Source of the DNA: Steinernema hermaphroditum
Lineage: Eukaryota > Nematoda > Chromadorea > Rhabditida > Steinernematidae
Reading direction: 5' to 3'
NCBI GenBank assembly: GCA_030435675.1
Contig: CM059625.1
Span: 7,564,001-7,628,000 of the forward strand
DNA length: 64,000 nt
The notes under the pieces were generated by a model. It saw only the letters and a list, made by a program, of their open reading frames with translations. It was not told where the DNA came from and did no database searches. Shown in pieces: positions 43,936 to 57,058 of this stretch; within the stretch, counting starts at the first letter, position 1; the number at the start of each line of letters is the position of its first letter. Both the position numbers and the translations under genes were made by a program.

Positions 43936-46235
43936 CTCCGCCGCGCAATGAATTCAGCTACCAGAATAGACCGGAGTGGAAGAGCGTTGTGGTACTGATC
44001 GAGTCTATGAAGCCCAAACAGAAAACTGAAATACATACAAATAACAGAAAATCGCCCAAACATCAACTTCCGACACGTAGTTCACACGTACACATATCGC
44101 TCACGCGAATTTTAGCGAAACATGAACAGTTAAATAATCATTCCTCCGAAGTGAACTCCTTGTTTATTAATTAATCAAAATGAGATCGACACTCTCGTGG
44201 AAGTTTCATTTTTATCTATGATGTGTGCACTTTGTAGTTTTCCCGCAGCTGCTCCGAACGTTCGATATTTGCTGTCCTTTACATGCGACAATCATTAAGC
44301 GCCTTAGAGGAAAGCGCGTGCGACGACCAAAAATGAGAAATATTGCTTACGGAAAATTAACGATTGGCATTCGAGCGACACCAGTGTGAAATGGCGACCG
44401 GCGTCAGCAGGAAACCGACGCGAGCGCCACGGGAGCGAGCAATGGAGGTTGCGACATGGGAGTATGCCGCGACTCCTCGCCTGCCATAACAGGCAATTAT
44501 CAGCCAACAAACGGAATACGTTAATTACGCGCGCCTATCTCAATTGTTATGTCTAAATTACAAATTTATACGACTTGATTCGATACTACTGTCATATGAA
44601 GAGAACCGCGTGGCGAATATATAAATACGTAATAATATTTCTTCACTGCTACGAGTTTGTTTTTGTACAACATTCGTTTGCCTAGGCACATTCGAACATA
44701 GCATCCGGACATAGTAAAATTCGCGCTGTTTCTTGTTGACGAGCTTGTCACGGTATTGTGAAAGTAAAATAGACTTGCGGCTGGAAGGCGACTATACGGC
44801 TCGAGGGGCTTCTCGTCACTACTTTCGCGTTAATTAGATGTCGTACTTCGTACTACATACAAATACGCACACACGTAAGCATGCACCTGGGCAACTCTGA
44901 TATCACTAAAGCGGAAGCCCAATTCCTATGGTACTGTATGCATACGAGTCAGGGACAGAAAATGAGCCAGATTGCGAATGACTATGCGGATGAATGACAG
45001 CAGAACAGCGTTCACAGCATCGACTGTCGAACATAAAGTCATGAATACGAATGTGCGAAGGCAAAGCTGGCACTCATGAAAGGAAACGCTTATAATGCCG
45101 TGACAGGCGACAGACGAATCGTGCGGAAAGTCACTTCTCGGATGGCGTCATCCGGGAGGTTGATTCATTCGATGACACAAACTTTGAATGTTTGCACTCA
45201 CCGTGCCTGCATCATCGGAATATGGCTGCGACCGCGCCGTCTCGAGATAAGAAACGTAACACATCACTCACATCATTATAAGTGTATATCACGCCACTTA
45301 ACCTCCCAGTAAAGAAGTTCGTATCATAGCGGTTCAAGGGTTCAAAGGGCGAATGGATTCAAATAGCTGTCACTTCGCTTTCACCATCTAAAATGTCCAT
45401 CAAGTCAGAAGTCGACAAAACATATTTAGAATTTTAAATCCCGTACTCCGCAAAGTGGAACGAAATTCGACGCGATGAAACCAGTGACGAACATTGATTC
45501 TACCGTTAATGACGCGACGCGATGATGTAAATATACAACGGAAGCGCGGAAAAAAGTGGCCGATTTGGTGTGCCTTCCACTTACAGCCTGTGGCTAGAAA
45601 GGGCCAACGGTGATCACCGGCGGGTCACAATGCAAAGCGAATCGGAGTCCCGTTAATCAACCCACTATGTGCCTTAGTCCCCTAGCTCGCCCCCTCTGTA
45701 AGCGCGATGATAAGCAGAGAACACACGACGGTTGCGCAACGATTGATCGATTGCCCTCGCCTGCACCCCGATCAGCGGCTTTCGCCAACTGCGAAACTTC
45801 GATCAATAACGATTCGGCGAAACGGCCGTGTTAAGCTGGTTTCCCGCGACGGCGCGCGTAATCCGGACCTGAGCCGGTTGATTGGATTACGGCCAGCTTA
45901 TTACCAGCCAGTTCCGCTCGCAAAAGGCAAACACATCCCGTTTACCGGAGGTTCATCGTGCAAACTTTGTGTTTGCACTGAACCCGATCCTCGCGGCGTC
46001 GCAATCAGCGCTAACCTCGCAGCTCGAAATATTGAACTGATAGGGACCAGAGAAGCGAGCAAATCGTTTTTACTCCTTTACTTAACAACCGAAATAGTCA
46101 GTTAAATAGGTCATCGTATAGTAATTACAACATAGATACAACGATATTTAAATTATGTTGGTCGGGAAGAGGTTGCACTCACATCTTTCGATCACAGATT
46201 AAAAAATAAACGATTCTGGGATAGAATTTGACTTT
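43936..46235. other. 2.3-kb intergenic region between cgt-3 and vps-35
   Basis: Both flanking genes are on the minus strand, so this should contain the cgt-3 promoter. It is mostly A+T-rich, with a G+C-rich patch at 45600-46040 that gives chance frames. No exon is recognised. Confidence 0.35.
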
Positions 46236-49200
46236 CTACAGTATAATGCCTTCGTATGTTGCGAAACCCGTATTCTCCTCTTTGACATTTCGAATGTGTT
46301 CGAGGATGTTCTAAATTGAATGTCATGAAAATTCCATCAAACACAATGTGCAAACCGTGAAATTGTCCTTCACTGACTCAGAATCGCAAGTCTGATCAAA
46401 CTGCATGAGACAATCGCGAATCTTGCTTATCAGTTGGTTCAGAATATCGATCGTAATCTAAACACTGCGTCATTAAAAAAAGAAGATGTTCACATCAAGA
46501 AGCGAACCTCCTCGCAGCCCTCTTCGTAGAAGTACACATAATTATTCAATACGTTGGTGTATAAGTTGACCTGTACGCTGTCTTCCATGCATTGAGAAGC
46601 CACTTTCAGTGCCTTCTTCAAACAGTCGGCGACTCTTTTGCCGTCGCGTAAGGGTCCCTCTGTGTTGGCGATCTGCGATATCACAACCGGCTTAATGTAA
46701 ACTGTTTACATTCGCTTACTTGTGCTGTCCAGTATAAGTGGGCCACAAGACACACAGCCCGCGACTGATCGGCCTTTTTAAACAATCGCGACGCCGCCAG
46801 CGCACATTGATTCCGAAGGGGTTCATGGTTTTCGTCGGTCAGCGAGCGCACTTGTTGAATGGTGCCGATGAGGAGCTGAATGGCCGTTAATTGGGCTTTA
46901 CTATCAGAGATCTCCTCCTCATAAACAGAGAATGCCTAAAGAGGGAAGTTGGCTATAGAGCACAAAGAGAGACGTCACTTTGGAAATGAATTCGTAAGTG
47001 ACGGTGGAGGACTTGTCGAACGATATCTTGTCTGCGACAACAGCGCCCTGCAATAAAACGAGAAGGATAGATAACTCGGACTGTTAGAATACCGCCAGAT
47101 AGAGTCGAAGGGGCAGATCTGATAGTTCGCTGGTGGTGATGAGGGCAGTGATTGTGTTCATGCAAAACACGAACATTTTTGACAACTTCGCTTCCCATTT
47201 GTCCTAAGACTACAGTATACAGGCAACAATGAGGCAAAAAGTACTTACAAGATCTCTTTGTTCTGCATATCGCATCAAAAGTCTGTAGCAGGCGAACACC
47301 AACGCAGGGAGTGTGTACTTGATTCTGTGTGCTCCACCTGATCCAAGGGTTTTGCGAACTGTGCTGAGCAGCTGAAATGCAACGGGATACGGTAAATTAA
47401 AAGCGAAGTGCGGAGGGTACCAAAAAGTGAGCATCGACGCTATCGTTGTGGAAAAGGCTGATGAGTCTAGCCACTAGGTGCTGTTCGTCGATGAAGTCCT
47501 CGTCGGAGCCGAGGTCCTTCGGCTGATCTTCTTGATCGACCAGTAACGTGTTTAGAAGGTCGAAAAGCTAAAGAATTGTTGACCGCTTTTCAGTCCGAAC
47601 TGTTGGCACCTGTTCAACTTGGTCGACTTCGGTGATCAACGTATCATTTTCCAGCATATTAGTGATCACAAACGCAGCAGCCTGTGTTCGTCCACGGTAG
47701 TTAAGACTCTGTAGCACTTTCGCGTAATCAGTCAGTTCCATGAGACGAATGACATCATTGTAGTGCTCAAGGGGGATTCGCAACATCTTTAGCAGTTCGC
47801 GACCGACATTATTATGCGCTGGGATACTAAACAAAGCTTATTTGGAATGACAAGGGCCATTTCTTTGTACCTCGTAATATTTCCTTTGGTAAATATTTTG
47901 TGTGTCGATTCGAACACAGTGTTGGCGAAATCGGTCCTGTCGGGATAGCAACGAATCGCAAGATTCACTAAGGCAGTCTGAAAGGCACCGCATCAGCATG
48001 TCTGACGTTCCAGATAAGTACCTGTAAGGCAACGATGTGTTCCGGAGCCATGTCTTCTCTACTGTGAATCACTTGAGCAGCCTGTCGAGAGAAGATATCA
48101 AAGAGTTGAATGGTTTCCGGAATGCCCGGTCCGTCATCAGAGGTCGCGTATAAGGCGAGGCGGTCGATTAAGGCACTCAAAACGTTTTTGATTTGCACTC
48201 CTTGATGAAGTTCGGCACACGCCTCCAAGAATTCGTCTAACGTGGCCAGATGGAATTCATCAGGGAACACCTTCAAAACGTTTTTTTCTGGGATTAAAAG
48301 GTCAACTCCTACTTGAATAATGCACTCCATGAGGTACTCTTGTGAAATCGGATCTTTGCAGGAAACTGACTGCTCCAGAATTCCAGGAAGAATTGTTTTT
48401 CGGTACAGTTCAACGTCGACGTTCTGAAGCTGACTCAGACGAACGAGATTGGTTCCAACTAGAATCCTCAGTTCCATCCTTTCCTTTTCTCGCTTTTCTT
48501 TTTCTCTGCTTGGACCCTGAAGACAAAGTCATAAAATGCAAAGGTTTTACGGACTTGCCTGATGCTGCATGCGAACCCAGAGTTTGTTCATTTCAGCAAA
48601 GTTAGACATAATGAAATCGATTGAGTCGGAGACATTTCCTTCACTTTCGTCGAAGCACGTGAGAGGGGCATCGGGCAACAAATTTCGAGTCGTCTGGAGG
48701 AGATAGTTTCGGAGAAAGAGGCCTCGCAAAGGATGCTGCACTCCACGACACATTTCAACCAAATCCTTAAGAAGATCCCTTCGCGAAGCTTCGCCTCGTT
48801 TGATGTAAATGACGCCGACAGTAATAAGAAGATATCTATAGGAGAAGAGGAACGATAAGCGCTGTAGTTTCAACCCACAATCTAGGAATGATGTTTCCGG
48901 CATACTGAACGAGTTCGTAAAGATCGGTCACTCTGCGTCCTTTCTCGAATTCGTCGAGTAGTGCTGTTTCCAGATGCTGGAGTTCGTTTGTGACATCGAT
49001 ATCTGTATCATGGGTTCTGATCATGAATGACCCATTGGAGACCACTCACAGAGTCTGTAGTAGTACTTAGGTAGCAAAGCGGACGTCCTCAACTCGGAGA
49101 GCATCTGCGATGCGTGCTTCAGTGCGTCCATAAGTTCGTTCTTATCAAGACAGCGCTTCATTTCGAAGGCTTCCTGTTTCACCTGTTTGAGAGCTTCATC

Positions 49201-49257
49201 GAGAAATTTTTCCTGATCCGAAGAAACGATCAGCCCCTTCTGATCGACTCTTGTCAT
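46236..49257 (-). CDS. vps-35: retromer subunit VPS35
   Basis: VPS35 is the scaffold of the retromer coat that returns receptors from endosomes. The start at 49257 reads [20 protein letters not shown], then [20 protein letters not shown] and LPKYYYRL; the next exon has [19 protein letters not shown]. The diagnostic VPS26-binding PRLYLL motif is split by an intron (48839-48883) and is restored on joining. It is followed by [20 protein letters not shown] and [14 protein letters not shown]. Alpha-solenoid repeats follow over about ten exons. The C-terminus ends [17 protein letters not shown] at a stop at 46236. All exons are open and the length is as expected (about 800 residues). C. elegans F59G1.3 is the recalled orthologue. 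Confidence 0.96.
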
Positions 49258-50728
49258 CTTGCGGCTAGCGGCGAAACGCCTTCTGAAACGCTATGGTGGA
49301 CCGGAGGGATCATAGCAAACGAACGTGCTGGAATTCGCGCAACAGAAAAGACTGCGACGGATGACCCCACATGCTTTCTGAACTGATGTTTCGATAACTA
49401 TTGCTCATTCACGGGAGGCAAAGCTCATTGCAAAGGGCGATCGTGCTGAGAGTGGCCGCGGTTCCAACCTGAGCCGTGCAGCCTCGGCCCTGTCTCGGAA
49501 GTCACGGCTTCTTTTAGTCTCGGTGGGAAAAGTGTCGAGTCTCTTCGCAAGACTTTTATGCTCGGTCCCACATGGATTACTGGATTCCATTTCAAAAAGT
49601 ACGGTAATTGTGCTAACCATGTAAGGAGGAAACTCCGTTCTCGTGCAGCGATTGTGAGGTCCTCACGCTGCAGTGCTTCGACTTGCAAAGCGAAGCGGTC
49701 TTCCCTGGGGAGAAAGATTTCTCGTAAAGATGGTAATACCATTTTTTTCAAAGTTTCAAAGAAATCTCGGTCTCGTTTCGACGAGACTTTAAATTTGGTC
49801 TTCGTTTTTAAAGTCTCGGCTTGCATGTCTCTGTTCCGACACGGCAAGGTTGTGAGATAAAAACGGGTCCACAGCCACAGTCAAAGATGACTTAACTGTA
49901 AAAGATTTCAGAAGTGTCACGGTGCAGCTACTACTCACAAGGGAACAGCCTGTGCCAGTCGAGATGATTTTGGTAACAAACGATAAGCATTAATGGGCCA
50001 GCAAAATTTATACACTCACAAATGCCGTAAACCATGAATGAATTCGCCAAAAACAAAAGTATCCGAGTTGGAATTGAAGTGACACAGCATTATTTTAGTC
50101 GTATTTCAGAGAAAACACTTGTATTCTGCGAATACAGAATTGCTTTCTTTCTTAAGTTACCAGATATGGACCAGAAGTTATTCACTATTATTTATTCCAA
50201 ATAATGGAACCTCGATACTGACGGTATGATAATCAATCAGTGCTTGACAGAGATATTAGATGTTAGAACAAGATGTTACATCAGCTTATTCTTCCATAGA
50301 CAAGTATCATCCCACTCAGAGAAGAGCGACTCAAGAACAACTAAGAACTGAAAACTGTTATCAAACTTGTTTTGGTGCGCAAAGAAGTGTTGGAAACTCA
50401 TCGTATACCAGTTCTGGTTGACATGAAAAGTTGATTCAGTTTTACGCTTGTGGAAATGTTTTCTGTGGCATCTTCCACGTCTGGTAAGTCGAGTCGAGAA
50501 CTAGTCGTCGAGAACTTTGTGCTCATGGAAATACTGATTGGTCGATGTGACTAAAAAGTGAACCGAAATCGACCGTTTTTGATCTGAACTTATTGATTAA
50601 TAGTGACGTGCCTACGTGCAGTGCGCGATGAGCTTCCATTGAACTACAGATGTTCTCTAATTCGATGTGTCTATATATTGACGCCGGGTGCGCTCAGAGT
50701 ACCTCATTTTTGGTTCTTTGTACTTCAG
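49258..50728. other. intergenic between vps-35 and a small secreted peptide gene
   Basis: The regions upstream of vps-35 (minus) and of the peptide gene (plus) share this divergent interval. A minus frame at 49425-49847 (about 140 codons) has a charged, plausible composition (FFETLKKMVLPSLREIFLPR) but no known motif and no splice context. Confidence 0.35.
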
Positions 50729-50980
50729 ATGCGCCTGCTTTCCTCTACAAAACTAGCCATTGTATTGATCTACATGGTAATAGTCTTTGCAACCACTACC
50801 TCCGCCTACACTCGACTCAGCTTTGAAGATCGCAGCGACTCGAGGGCGGTTTCGTCGAACGTGGAACTTGACGAAACGGACTTTTTAAGCGAGGAGCGCA
50901 TCCATCACGCTCTCCGGAGTTCTCTCCGAGCGAAGATCGGAGCGTTACGCCGGGTTCGTGCAATTCCCAACAGAAGATAA
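50729..50980 (+). CDS. small secreted peptide precursor, unknown
   Basis: An 83-residue single-exon protein. The ATG directly follows TGTACTTCAG (acceptor AG at 50727-50728), which suits spliced-leader addition and fixes the start. A signal peptide (about residues 1-28; KLAIVLIYMVIVFATTTSAY) is followed by an acidic middle (VELDETDFLSEERIH) and a basic C-terminus (KIGALRRVRAIPNRR). The order of signal, acidic pro-region and basic tail with dibasic sites resembles a neuropeptide or peptide-hormone precursor, but no known peptide family is recognised. There are no cysteines. AATAAA lies at 51012. Confidence 0.6.
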   Translation: MRLLSSTKLAIVLIYMVIVFATTTSAYTRLSFEDRSDSRAVSSNVELDETDFLSEERIHHALRSSLRAKIGALRRVRAIPNRR

Positions 50981-51011
50981 CCACTGTTTTTTTCATTCGT
51001 TTTCCTTGTGC

Positions 51012-51017
51012 AATAAA
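51012..51017 (+). terminator. poly(A) signal of the small peptide gene
   Basis: AATAAA 32 bases after the stop. Confidence 0.65.
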
Positions 51018-52585
51018 CATTGAAAAATATCATCTTGGCATGGACATGGAGGAGATTTCTGGCGGTTCCGAGCACTTCTTCTTCTTCTCTAAGTGACTCA
51101 CTCATTCCCTGAACCCTTTACGGGGTCGCAGACAAAAAAAAACACCTCTTACGAGATAACGTAAAAACTATGATGTCTTAAACATAACCCTAAGTACACA
51201 AAAACGATTGAAACAACACAGATTACAACGAACTTTCCATTGCGACTTACAACTGAACTGCTTCGCTTTAGCTTGAAAACGTCTTCTTTTCAACAGTCGG
51301 GCTCTACTTAATTCTCTAGTGTCCTGAACACCAAAAAGTCACATGTAGTAGCGGCTCAGTGATTATACTTTTCTGACCCTACTATGTTCAAGAGAACCTA
51401 ACTTATGCATCATTGCATTGCAGCATCTCGTTTTCAGACCATCAGAGATGTACTGTTGTGCTTTTCACCTTTTCACCTTCCGATCTCAGTTAAATGATCC
51501 AAAAGTGTTCAAGGCACGAATATTGTTCTTCTTTCCAAAAAGTGATTCTCTGCTGGAATTGAGCTAGAATTTTGGATTTTTCTCGAAAATTCACGCAAGG
51601 CACTACTGGACTTCCAAACGATCAGCCGTGATTAAAGATTGAAATCTAAGATCAAAAGTGTCAAAGATAAAGACCAAACAATGGAGTGATCTCTGGCTGG
51701 ATGAGCGAATGCGTCCCCACAAAATGAACTTTTCGTTGAAGTCTGTGAATGATTGGAATTTCCTTCGACCGTCACTACAAACTACGGAGCCAGAGAGCGC
51801 CTAGCGAAAACAACCCGGTAGACTCATTTCTCCTTCGACTCACTCCCACTTCTCTTTTTCTGTCACCGCCTTTACTGCATCTCCATCGGAACATCACTTT
51901 CTGCGCAGATGTTGTATACCTTTTTTAACGTGGGTCAACCTGTTTGTCACGTCTGGCACAGGGCGAAACCTAAAATTACGCTAATCCCTAAATGGAACAC
52001 CGCCGATTCTTCTGAACCTCCCAACTCCTCGTCCTTCGTCGTTCGCCTGCGTTCACGGTCTCCAGTTTTTCCTTTCTCAGTTTTTACTACAACTTACAAA
52101 ATAAACAACAGGTTCTCAGTGTTCAAAGTGCATTCAGCAGGCGCAGACTCCCGCTCATCTTGCGCAATGCTTAAAAGGGTGTCTCCAAGCCACCCTTAAC
52201 AACCTGTTCCCTTCGACGATTGCGGTGCGGTGACCCCGGCGCACTTAGGGTGTTCTCAAACGCCGATCATGGCAAACGGGTTCACCTGGTTTATGTCTGC
52301 GATGCTGTCTGTGATATAAGAACAAGCCGAGGTTAAGCTTCTCATAGTGGACATCTCTGTGATTCCCATCGACAGTTCCTATTTTACCCCATTGTTGTCG
52401 CACCGCGTTCATTCACTACCTTCATCTTATGTCCTCAACGCGAAGTGACTGTTTGCCTAAAACAGACTGATTTCACTTTCCTGGTTTCAGCAACTGCCGT
52501 GTTAGAATTAAGTATAAATTGAATGCGTCTAGTACTTTTCTGGACTTGCGTGACTTTAAAGTCACAGTCTTTGTTTGCAGACAAA
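51018..52585. other. 1.5-kb intergenic region
   Basis: No gene is recognised. A plus frame at 51909-52199 begins after CTGCGCAG and is Ser-rich without a domain. The acceptor TTTGTTTGCAG at 52570-52580 belongs to the next gene. Confidence 0.35.
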
Positions 52586-53451
52586 ATGTTAGGACCTTTC
52601 TTAATTTTGCTGCTGTGTGCGATGCAACTCAGTCGCTGCTACTCAGTCGCTACCACTGAATCCATACCCGTCGAAAAGGTACCCGTCATTCATCTTTTTA
52701 GGTTGACAGCAAGTCGTTTCAGGCCGCCCAGGAGGGCTTTTCGGCTCTTTTCGAAACGAACATTCCGGGGGTTACGGTTCGGCAGTGCTCTTGTGATGAG
52801 GAGCGTAAATGTGTTCAAGAGATCAAGGATCAGGTTTTCGCCTGTGGCGAACAGTGCTGGTACAAGTTCGGAGAAGTTCGTCTTTTGCGTAGTAAAAGAG
52901 CGCCCTAACTGCCAGTATTTAGATTACAACCCGTCCCAATGATCTGAAACAATGCGCCGAAAAGAAGAGGTCTCTTTTCATCGAGTTTCTCGACTGCTTC
53001 GAAACTTATGTTAATGCGTAGGGTTTCCCGCTTCTCAGTCGTGCCTAGTAACTCATTGCAGCTGCGTCGAAAACAAATCTGGGCCACAGATTCCGAAAAA
53101 AGACATTTTGAAGATGTTCCGCATTGGTGAGGAAAAGTTCGCGACACAGAAGGATTCTATCATGCGGAATTCGATGGTGAAACCGATCAGAAAAGTGGTC
53201 GACACCGCCCTAGAATTTGGATCCTGCGTCAAAGAATGCTTCTTGGCAAAGAACCAAAACGGATTCTGCTTTGACCACATCGGGTATCCTGACTATCCCT
53301 TTTGCCATGCAACTATCTTCTCTTCAGATGTCAACCGCTTCTGACCGAAAAGAAAAGCACGAGCACGCTGAAAAAATGCATGAAACGGTTGGACTGGAAG
53401 CAAGAAGCCGGCGAGCTTTGTGACTGCTCTGTTGGCGCTGGAGTACAGTAA
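52586..53451 (+). CDS. secreted cysteine-rich protein, nematode type, unknown role
   Basis: The ATG at 52586 follows the acceptor TTTGTTTGCAG by five bases, again suggesting trans-splicing. A signal peptide (MLGPFLILLLCAMQLSRC) and a short acidic exon end at about 52678. Exons then encode VRQCSCDEERKCVQEIKDQV with FACGEQCWYKFGE, RPNDLKQCAEKKRSLFIEFL with DCFETY, a long exon (about 53085-53288) with GSCVKECFLAKNQNGFCFDH, and a last exon with TLKKCMKRLDWKQEAGELCD before a stop at 53449. Pairs of Cys spaced by three residues in amphipathic helices recall nematode secreted helical Cys-rich domains such as the CPG4 family, but the match is weak. Function unknown; the splice borders of the middle exons are by eye. 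Confidence 0.6.
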
Positions 53452-53849
53452 GCGCCTATTGCACCAACCTCCTGTAGTGGACTCGTTCCAGGTCTCTTGA
53501 GCGATACTGCCCGATGCTGCGACTGATGAGTGGCAAACGGCGCGGAAAAACGACGACAACGACCACACCCAAACCCTCTGTTTCATGAAGAGTTTTCAGA
53601 ACGCGTTGATGGTGCTTTAAAGATTTTAAATCCGCAAAAGCAAATCTGTAAATACGCATAATATGTTGTTATGCTCAGCCCACTTTTTGTTAATAAGGAA
53701 CTTACACTTCGTTTTATTGTTTTAATATTTTATAAGCCTTCGCGAAGACGGACAGTACCCATATACATAATGCGCTGTTGCGTAAAATTGCACAAATAAA
53801 GCGAGTTTTCAAAGATAGCGTATGTCTTCCACTTTGGAGTATTGTTTGG

Positions 53850-55855
53850 TTAAGTGTCGGTTGCGGCCGTCCGGCATGCGTTTGCTGATCGACTGGACAA
53901 GCCGAGCTCCGCTTCGGGAGAAAGTCCTCTCCATCTGAAATCATCCTCATTTAGCTCTGAGGTTTGTTGGGCGCCCACCCAGGCGGGGACTTGTCCATCC
54001 GTTTGCGGAAGCGCCTTCAGATGTTTTGGGAGGAACATGATGGAATTCCCATTTGTAATTGCGCCCTCTTCGATCATTTGCAGTCCTAAAGAGACGTTTG
54101 AATCAATCTCTATTTCCCAGCCTGTCATCATCCAGTACCGACGTTGCTGACACTAGTTAGGGCGGCAAGTTGACTGTTCTCTGGATACTGCCGGATGGTG
54201 AGAAATCCATGCATAATGTGCTTATCGGAAGGGTCGTCTCGATTGATAGCAACAGAGCTGGAATATGGTTTCATTGTGAATTGGGAAACGGAACACAGAA
54301 CCTTACGTGAAATTTATACTCGGTGTTCCAAACATCATCACCTCAGTTACCGTAACATACAGGGTCTCCTCATAACTTCCGCATGGAAAATCGACGGGAA
54401 AGTCGGTTGTTTCATTGTGATTGCCTTCAAAAGATCAAATGTCTGATTTTACTAAAAGGGAAAACCTCTACCTGTGATATTTGTTTTCCAGACTCCCAAA
54501 AGAAAGGCCAAGGGTAAAAGAACAGGGGCGAGGGGTCGGTCAGTTATAACTAAATTATTAGAGTTTGGTGTAATAGAATAGAGGCACCATACTTGTCGTT
54601 TTTAGAAATTTGCACTGATTGCAAGAGGCGGCACAGTTTTTGTCGAAGAAATCAGTTGTTGGACGCATTGCTTCGCACTGTTTCTGTCGTTTCCACAATT
54701 TGCAGCTCTTGTATACGTCTTGACAGGGACCTATATGACTTTGCAGATATGATGCACTAAATGTCGCCTACGATCGCAGTTCTTCCCCATCCAGCCATTG
54801 GGACACATGCATCTGTAATCGTTCCACAGATCCACGCACTTCGCTCCGTTTTTGCACTTTAGTTTGTTGCATTCGTTCACGTCTTAAGAAACATTTCTGC
54901 GAACACATTTCACCGATAACGCCCACTTTTCTCACAGAATTTTCCAGCGGCTCCAGGAGGGCACGCACAGCGAATGTCTCCATCGGAATGCTCAAAGCAG
55001 GTTGCGTTGTTCTTGCACACGTTTTCACATGGCCCTATGAACTACTGAAATGCAGGTAGATGGACAGGAACTTACGGTTACATGTTTTCCCTGCATAATT
55101 CTTTTCACAGATGCAGCGATACTTTTCTGGAGTTTCTGGAGCATTCACGCAAGTGCCATGCTTACAATGATGACTTCCACAGAAATCGACCACTTAATAA
55201 AATATGTAATTTATAGCAGTGGAGAGAGAAATTTACTATCGCACAGCCTGCCGGTCCAAGATCCTTTGCAAAGACATCTGAATCCCTCCTTGGATGACAA
55301 AGAGTTGAAGCACTGACCGCCGTTTTTGCAAAGATTTTCAGTACACATGTCTAAAGAAAATTACGTCTGGGGTCTTTCCGAAACCATCAGATTTAGAATG
55401 TACCGGTTGAATCACTTCCTGGCGAACCTACCAAATCCGCCGCTTTCAGTTCGCCTGCATCAACAGAAGGAAAATGGATGGCCGTGTTGCGCATAGCATG
55501 TAACTGAACGCGTGGGGCCGCACTCACTTTCGCCAGACTCTCCTCAGACAGTTTCTCGGATACAGAGCTTTCTTTGCTGGCGGAGAACACTCCAGTTGTG
55601 CGAAATGGCGTTTCCTTGTGTTCTATCGTACTCAGCTCTTTTGTGAAGGCCTTTTCAATTTCACGAAAGTGGAATGACTGCTTCTCAGTGTAGGAACTGT
55701 TTGCCACTGATACGGTAGTCGCTATCGTGGAGGCGGCTTCTTTATCGAGACTTGCAGAAATCGGCGGGACAGAGTTTCGGAAGAGTCTCGGTGGCATTGA
55801 AATATTGGTCCCAAAGCGCTGCAGTAGCTGCTTCTTAAGAGTCTTTCTCACGTCT
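53850..55855 (-). CDS. secreted or membrane protein with four EGF domains and a ShKT domain, 5' incomplete
   Basis: The first clear exon (55855-55440, entered through TTTTAG) is Ser/Thr-rich with no domain. Four EGF modules follow: MCTENLCKNGGQCFN and FRCLCKGSWTGRLCD (about 55350-55240); FCGSHHCKHGTCVNA and YRCICEKNYAGKTC (about 55190-55075); NVCKNNATCFEHSDGDIRC with ACPPGAAGKFCE (about 55035-54935); and NECNKLKCKNGAKC with YRCMCPNGWMGKNCD (about 54880-54770). A ShKT six-cysteine module (CQDVYKSCKLWKRQKQCEAM, ending NCAASCNQC; about 54735-54605) comes next; in nematodes ShKT modules are common in extracellular proteins. The C-terminal part (54450-53850) is not recognised. No signal peptide exon was found upstream, so the start is missing. 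The role is unknown, probably extracellular adhesion or matrix. Confidence 0.75.
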
Positions 55856-56312
55856 AAAAGATTTTGTGGATGATCTTAAAAGACCTTGAATGCGACAAGT
55901 ATCCTAGCTTCTACGTTTTACGGCCTTCAAATTCGTTTTTTTATGTAAAATTGTCATGTAGGCCAATGTGCACTCATATAAAACCAATAATACTTTATTG
56001 TTTCAACCAATGAATGGCACAGATGATGAGAGAGCTAACGGACAGGTATGGCGAAGCACACATTGGCGAACATGGCATGATAGTAAGCGAATAAATTAGG
56101 TTTTGTGCTGATTTGGTGCCCACGTAAAAGCGATTACTATTCTCGAAATTGACAAAATATGTACAGATAGTCGTGATCCAACTAGGCTTTCTCAGTTCTA
56201 CTTCAACTAATTAAGGTGTGTTAAATTGTGAAAGACGAAGGTTTGGGTGATTTGAGATTAGTTGAAAAAGCAGAAGGGTTAGGTTAGCTAGCTACGATGG
56301 AAATGTTTTGTA
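55856..56312. other. short gap between EGF and Reeler genes
   Basis: A minus-strand AATAAA near 56000 (TTTATT on the plus strand) could serve the Reeler gene. The missing first exon of the EGF gene may lie here, but I could not identify it. Confidence 0.35.
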
Positions 56313-57058
56313 TTAAAGATGCTTGATACCGGCAAGCTTCGCAGCGGCCTTCTCGTCGGTGAAGACTTGCTCGATGATAGGCTGTGGAGAAAGCTTTCGA
56401 GAATGAGGCTGCAGCAGTCCGGTACGAGGACGCCATCTCTCCCAGCACACTTCGTTTTCCTCGCAGACAGTCAGCCTTCAATGTACACAAGTAGGTCGAG
56501 ACGCAATTAAAAGAAACGCTCACATAAACTGAACGTTTCCGATGTCTTCTGTAGTGGTCCAGTGCAGCTGAGTAAGGAACTTGCGACTGTCATCGGAATG
56601 TGTGACGGAGTCGTTTGTCTGCATGTGAGGGTCACACTGTTGCAGTCGGATACCGTAGTTTTCCCAGTTTGAGTCTTCGACGAAATGCCCGCCCTTCAGC
56701 GAACCGATGAGGAATCCGCTATCGTCGCAGAGTCTCGCCTGTAGGAGAAGTCCACGATAGTGAACGAATCCCACTATTCTGACTAAAATCAGGCCTCGTT
56801 TAAGGTCTCAGGCAATACCAAGTTACTCGTATAAGTTTGTCCTGGCTCATAGAAAGTCGTCTCTCGTCCGTTTTGGTCAAACAATCGAAGATCGAAAGGC
56901 GGAGGCCCTTCTTTCGGATTGCCATGAATCTTTCGGTTGAGACGCATACTGTGCCTCATCATACAGTGGAATCCGCTCATCTCGACGAGAGACGACGTTG
57001 CAAGGTGAAATAGGCCTAGGTGCAGCAGCAGAATCGAAAGTTGCAACGGTCGTCTCAT
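56313..57058 (-). CDS. secreted Reeler-domain protein
   Basis: Reeler domains are extracellular modules of reelin, spondin and defence-type proteins. The start at 57058 encodes MRRPLQLSILLLHLGLFHLA, a signal peptide. The domain shows HCMMRHSMRLNRKIHGNPKE, PPPFDLRLFDQNG and TFYEPGQTYT; after an intron, VGFVHYRGLLLQARLCDDSG and LTQLHWTTTEDIGNVQFM; and after another intron (joined in phase at FM-LTVCEENEVCWERW) a short tail ending AAAKLAGIKHL at 56313. The order Cys-His, YxPG, F-x-G-F-L-L-Q-A-R, and a late H-x-W before G-x-V-x-F matches the family. It is short, one Reeler domain only. It lies on the same strand as, and upstream of, the EGF/ShKT gene. Confidence 0.82.
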
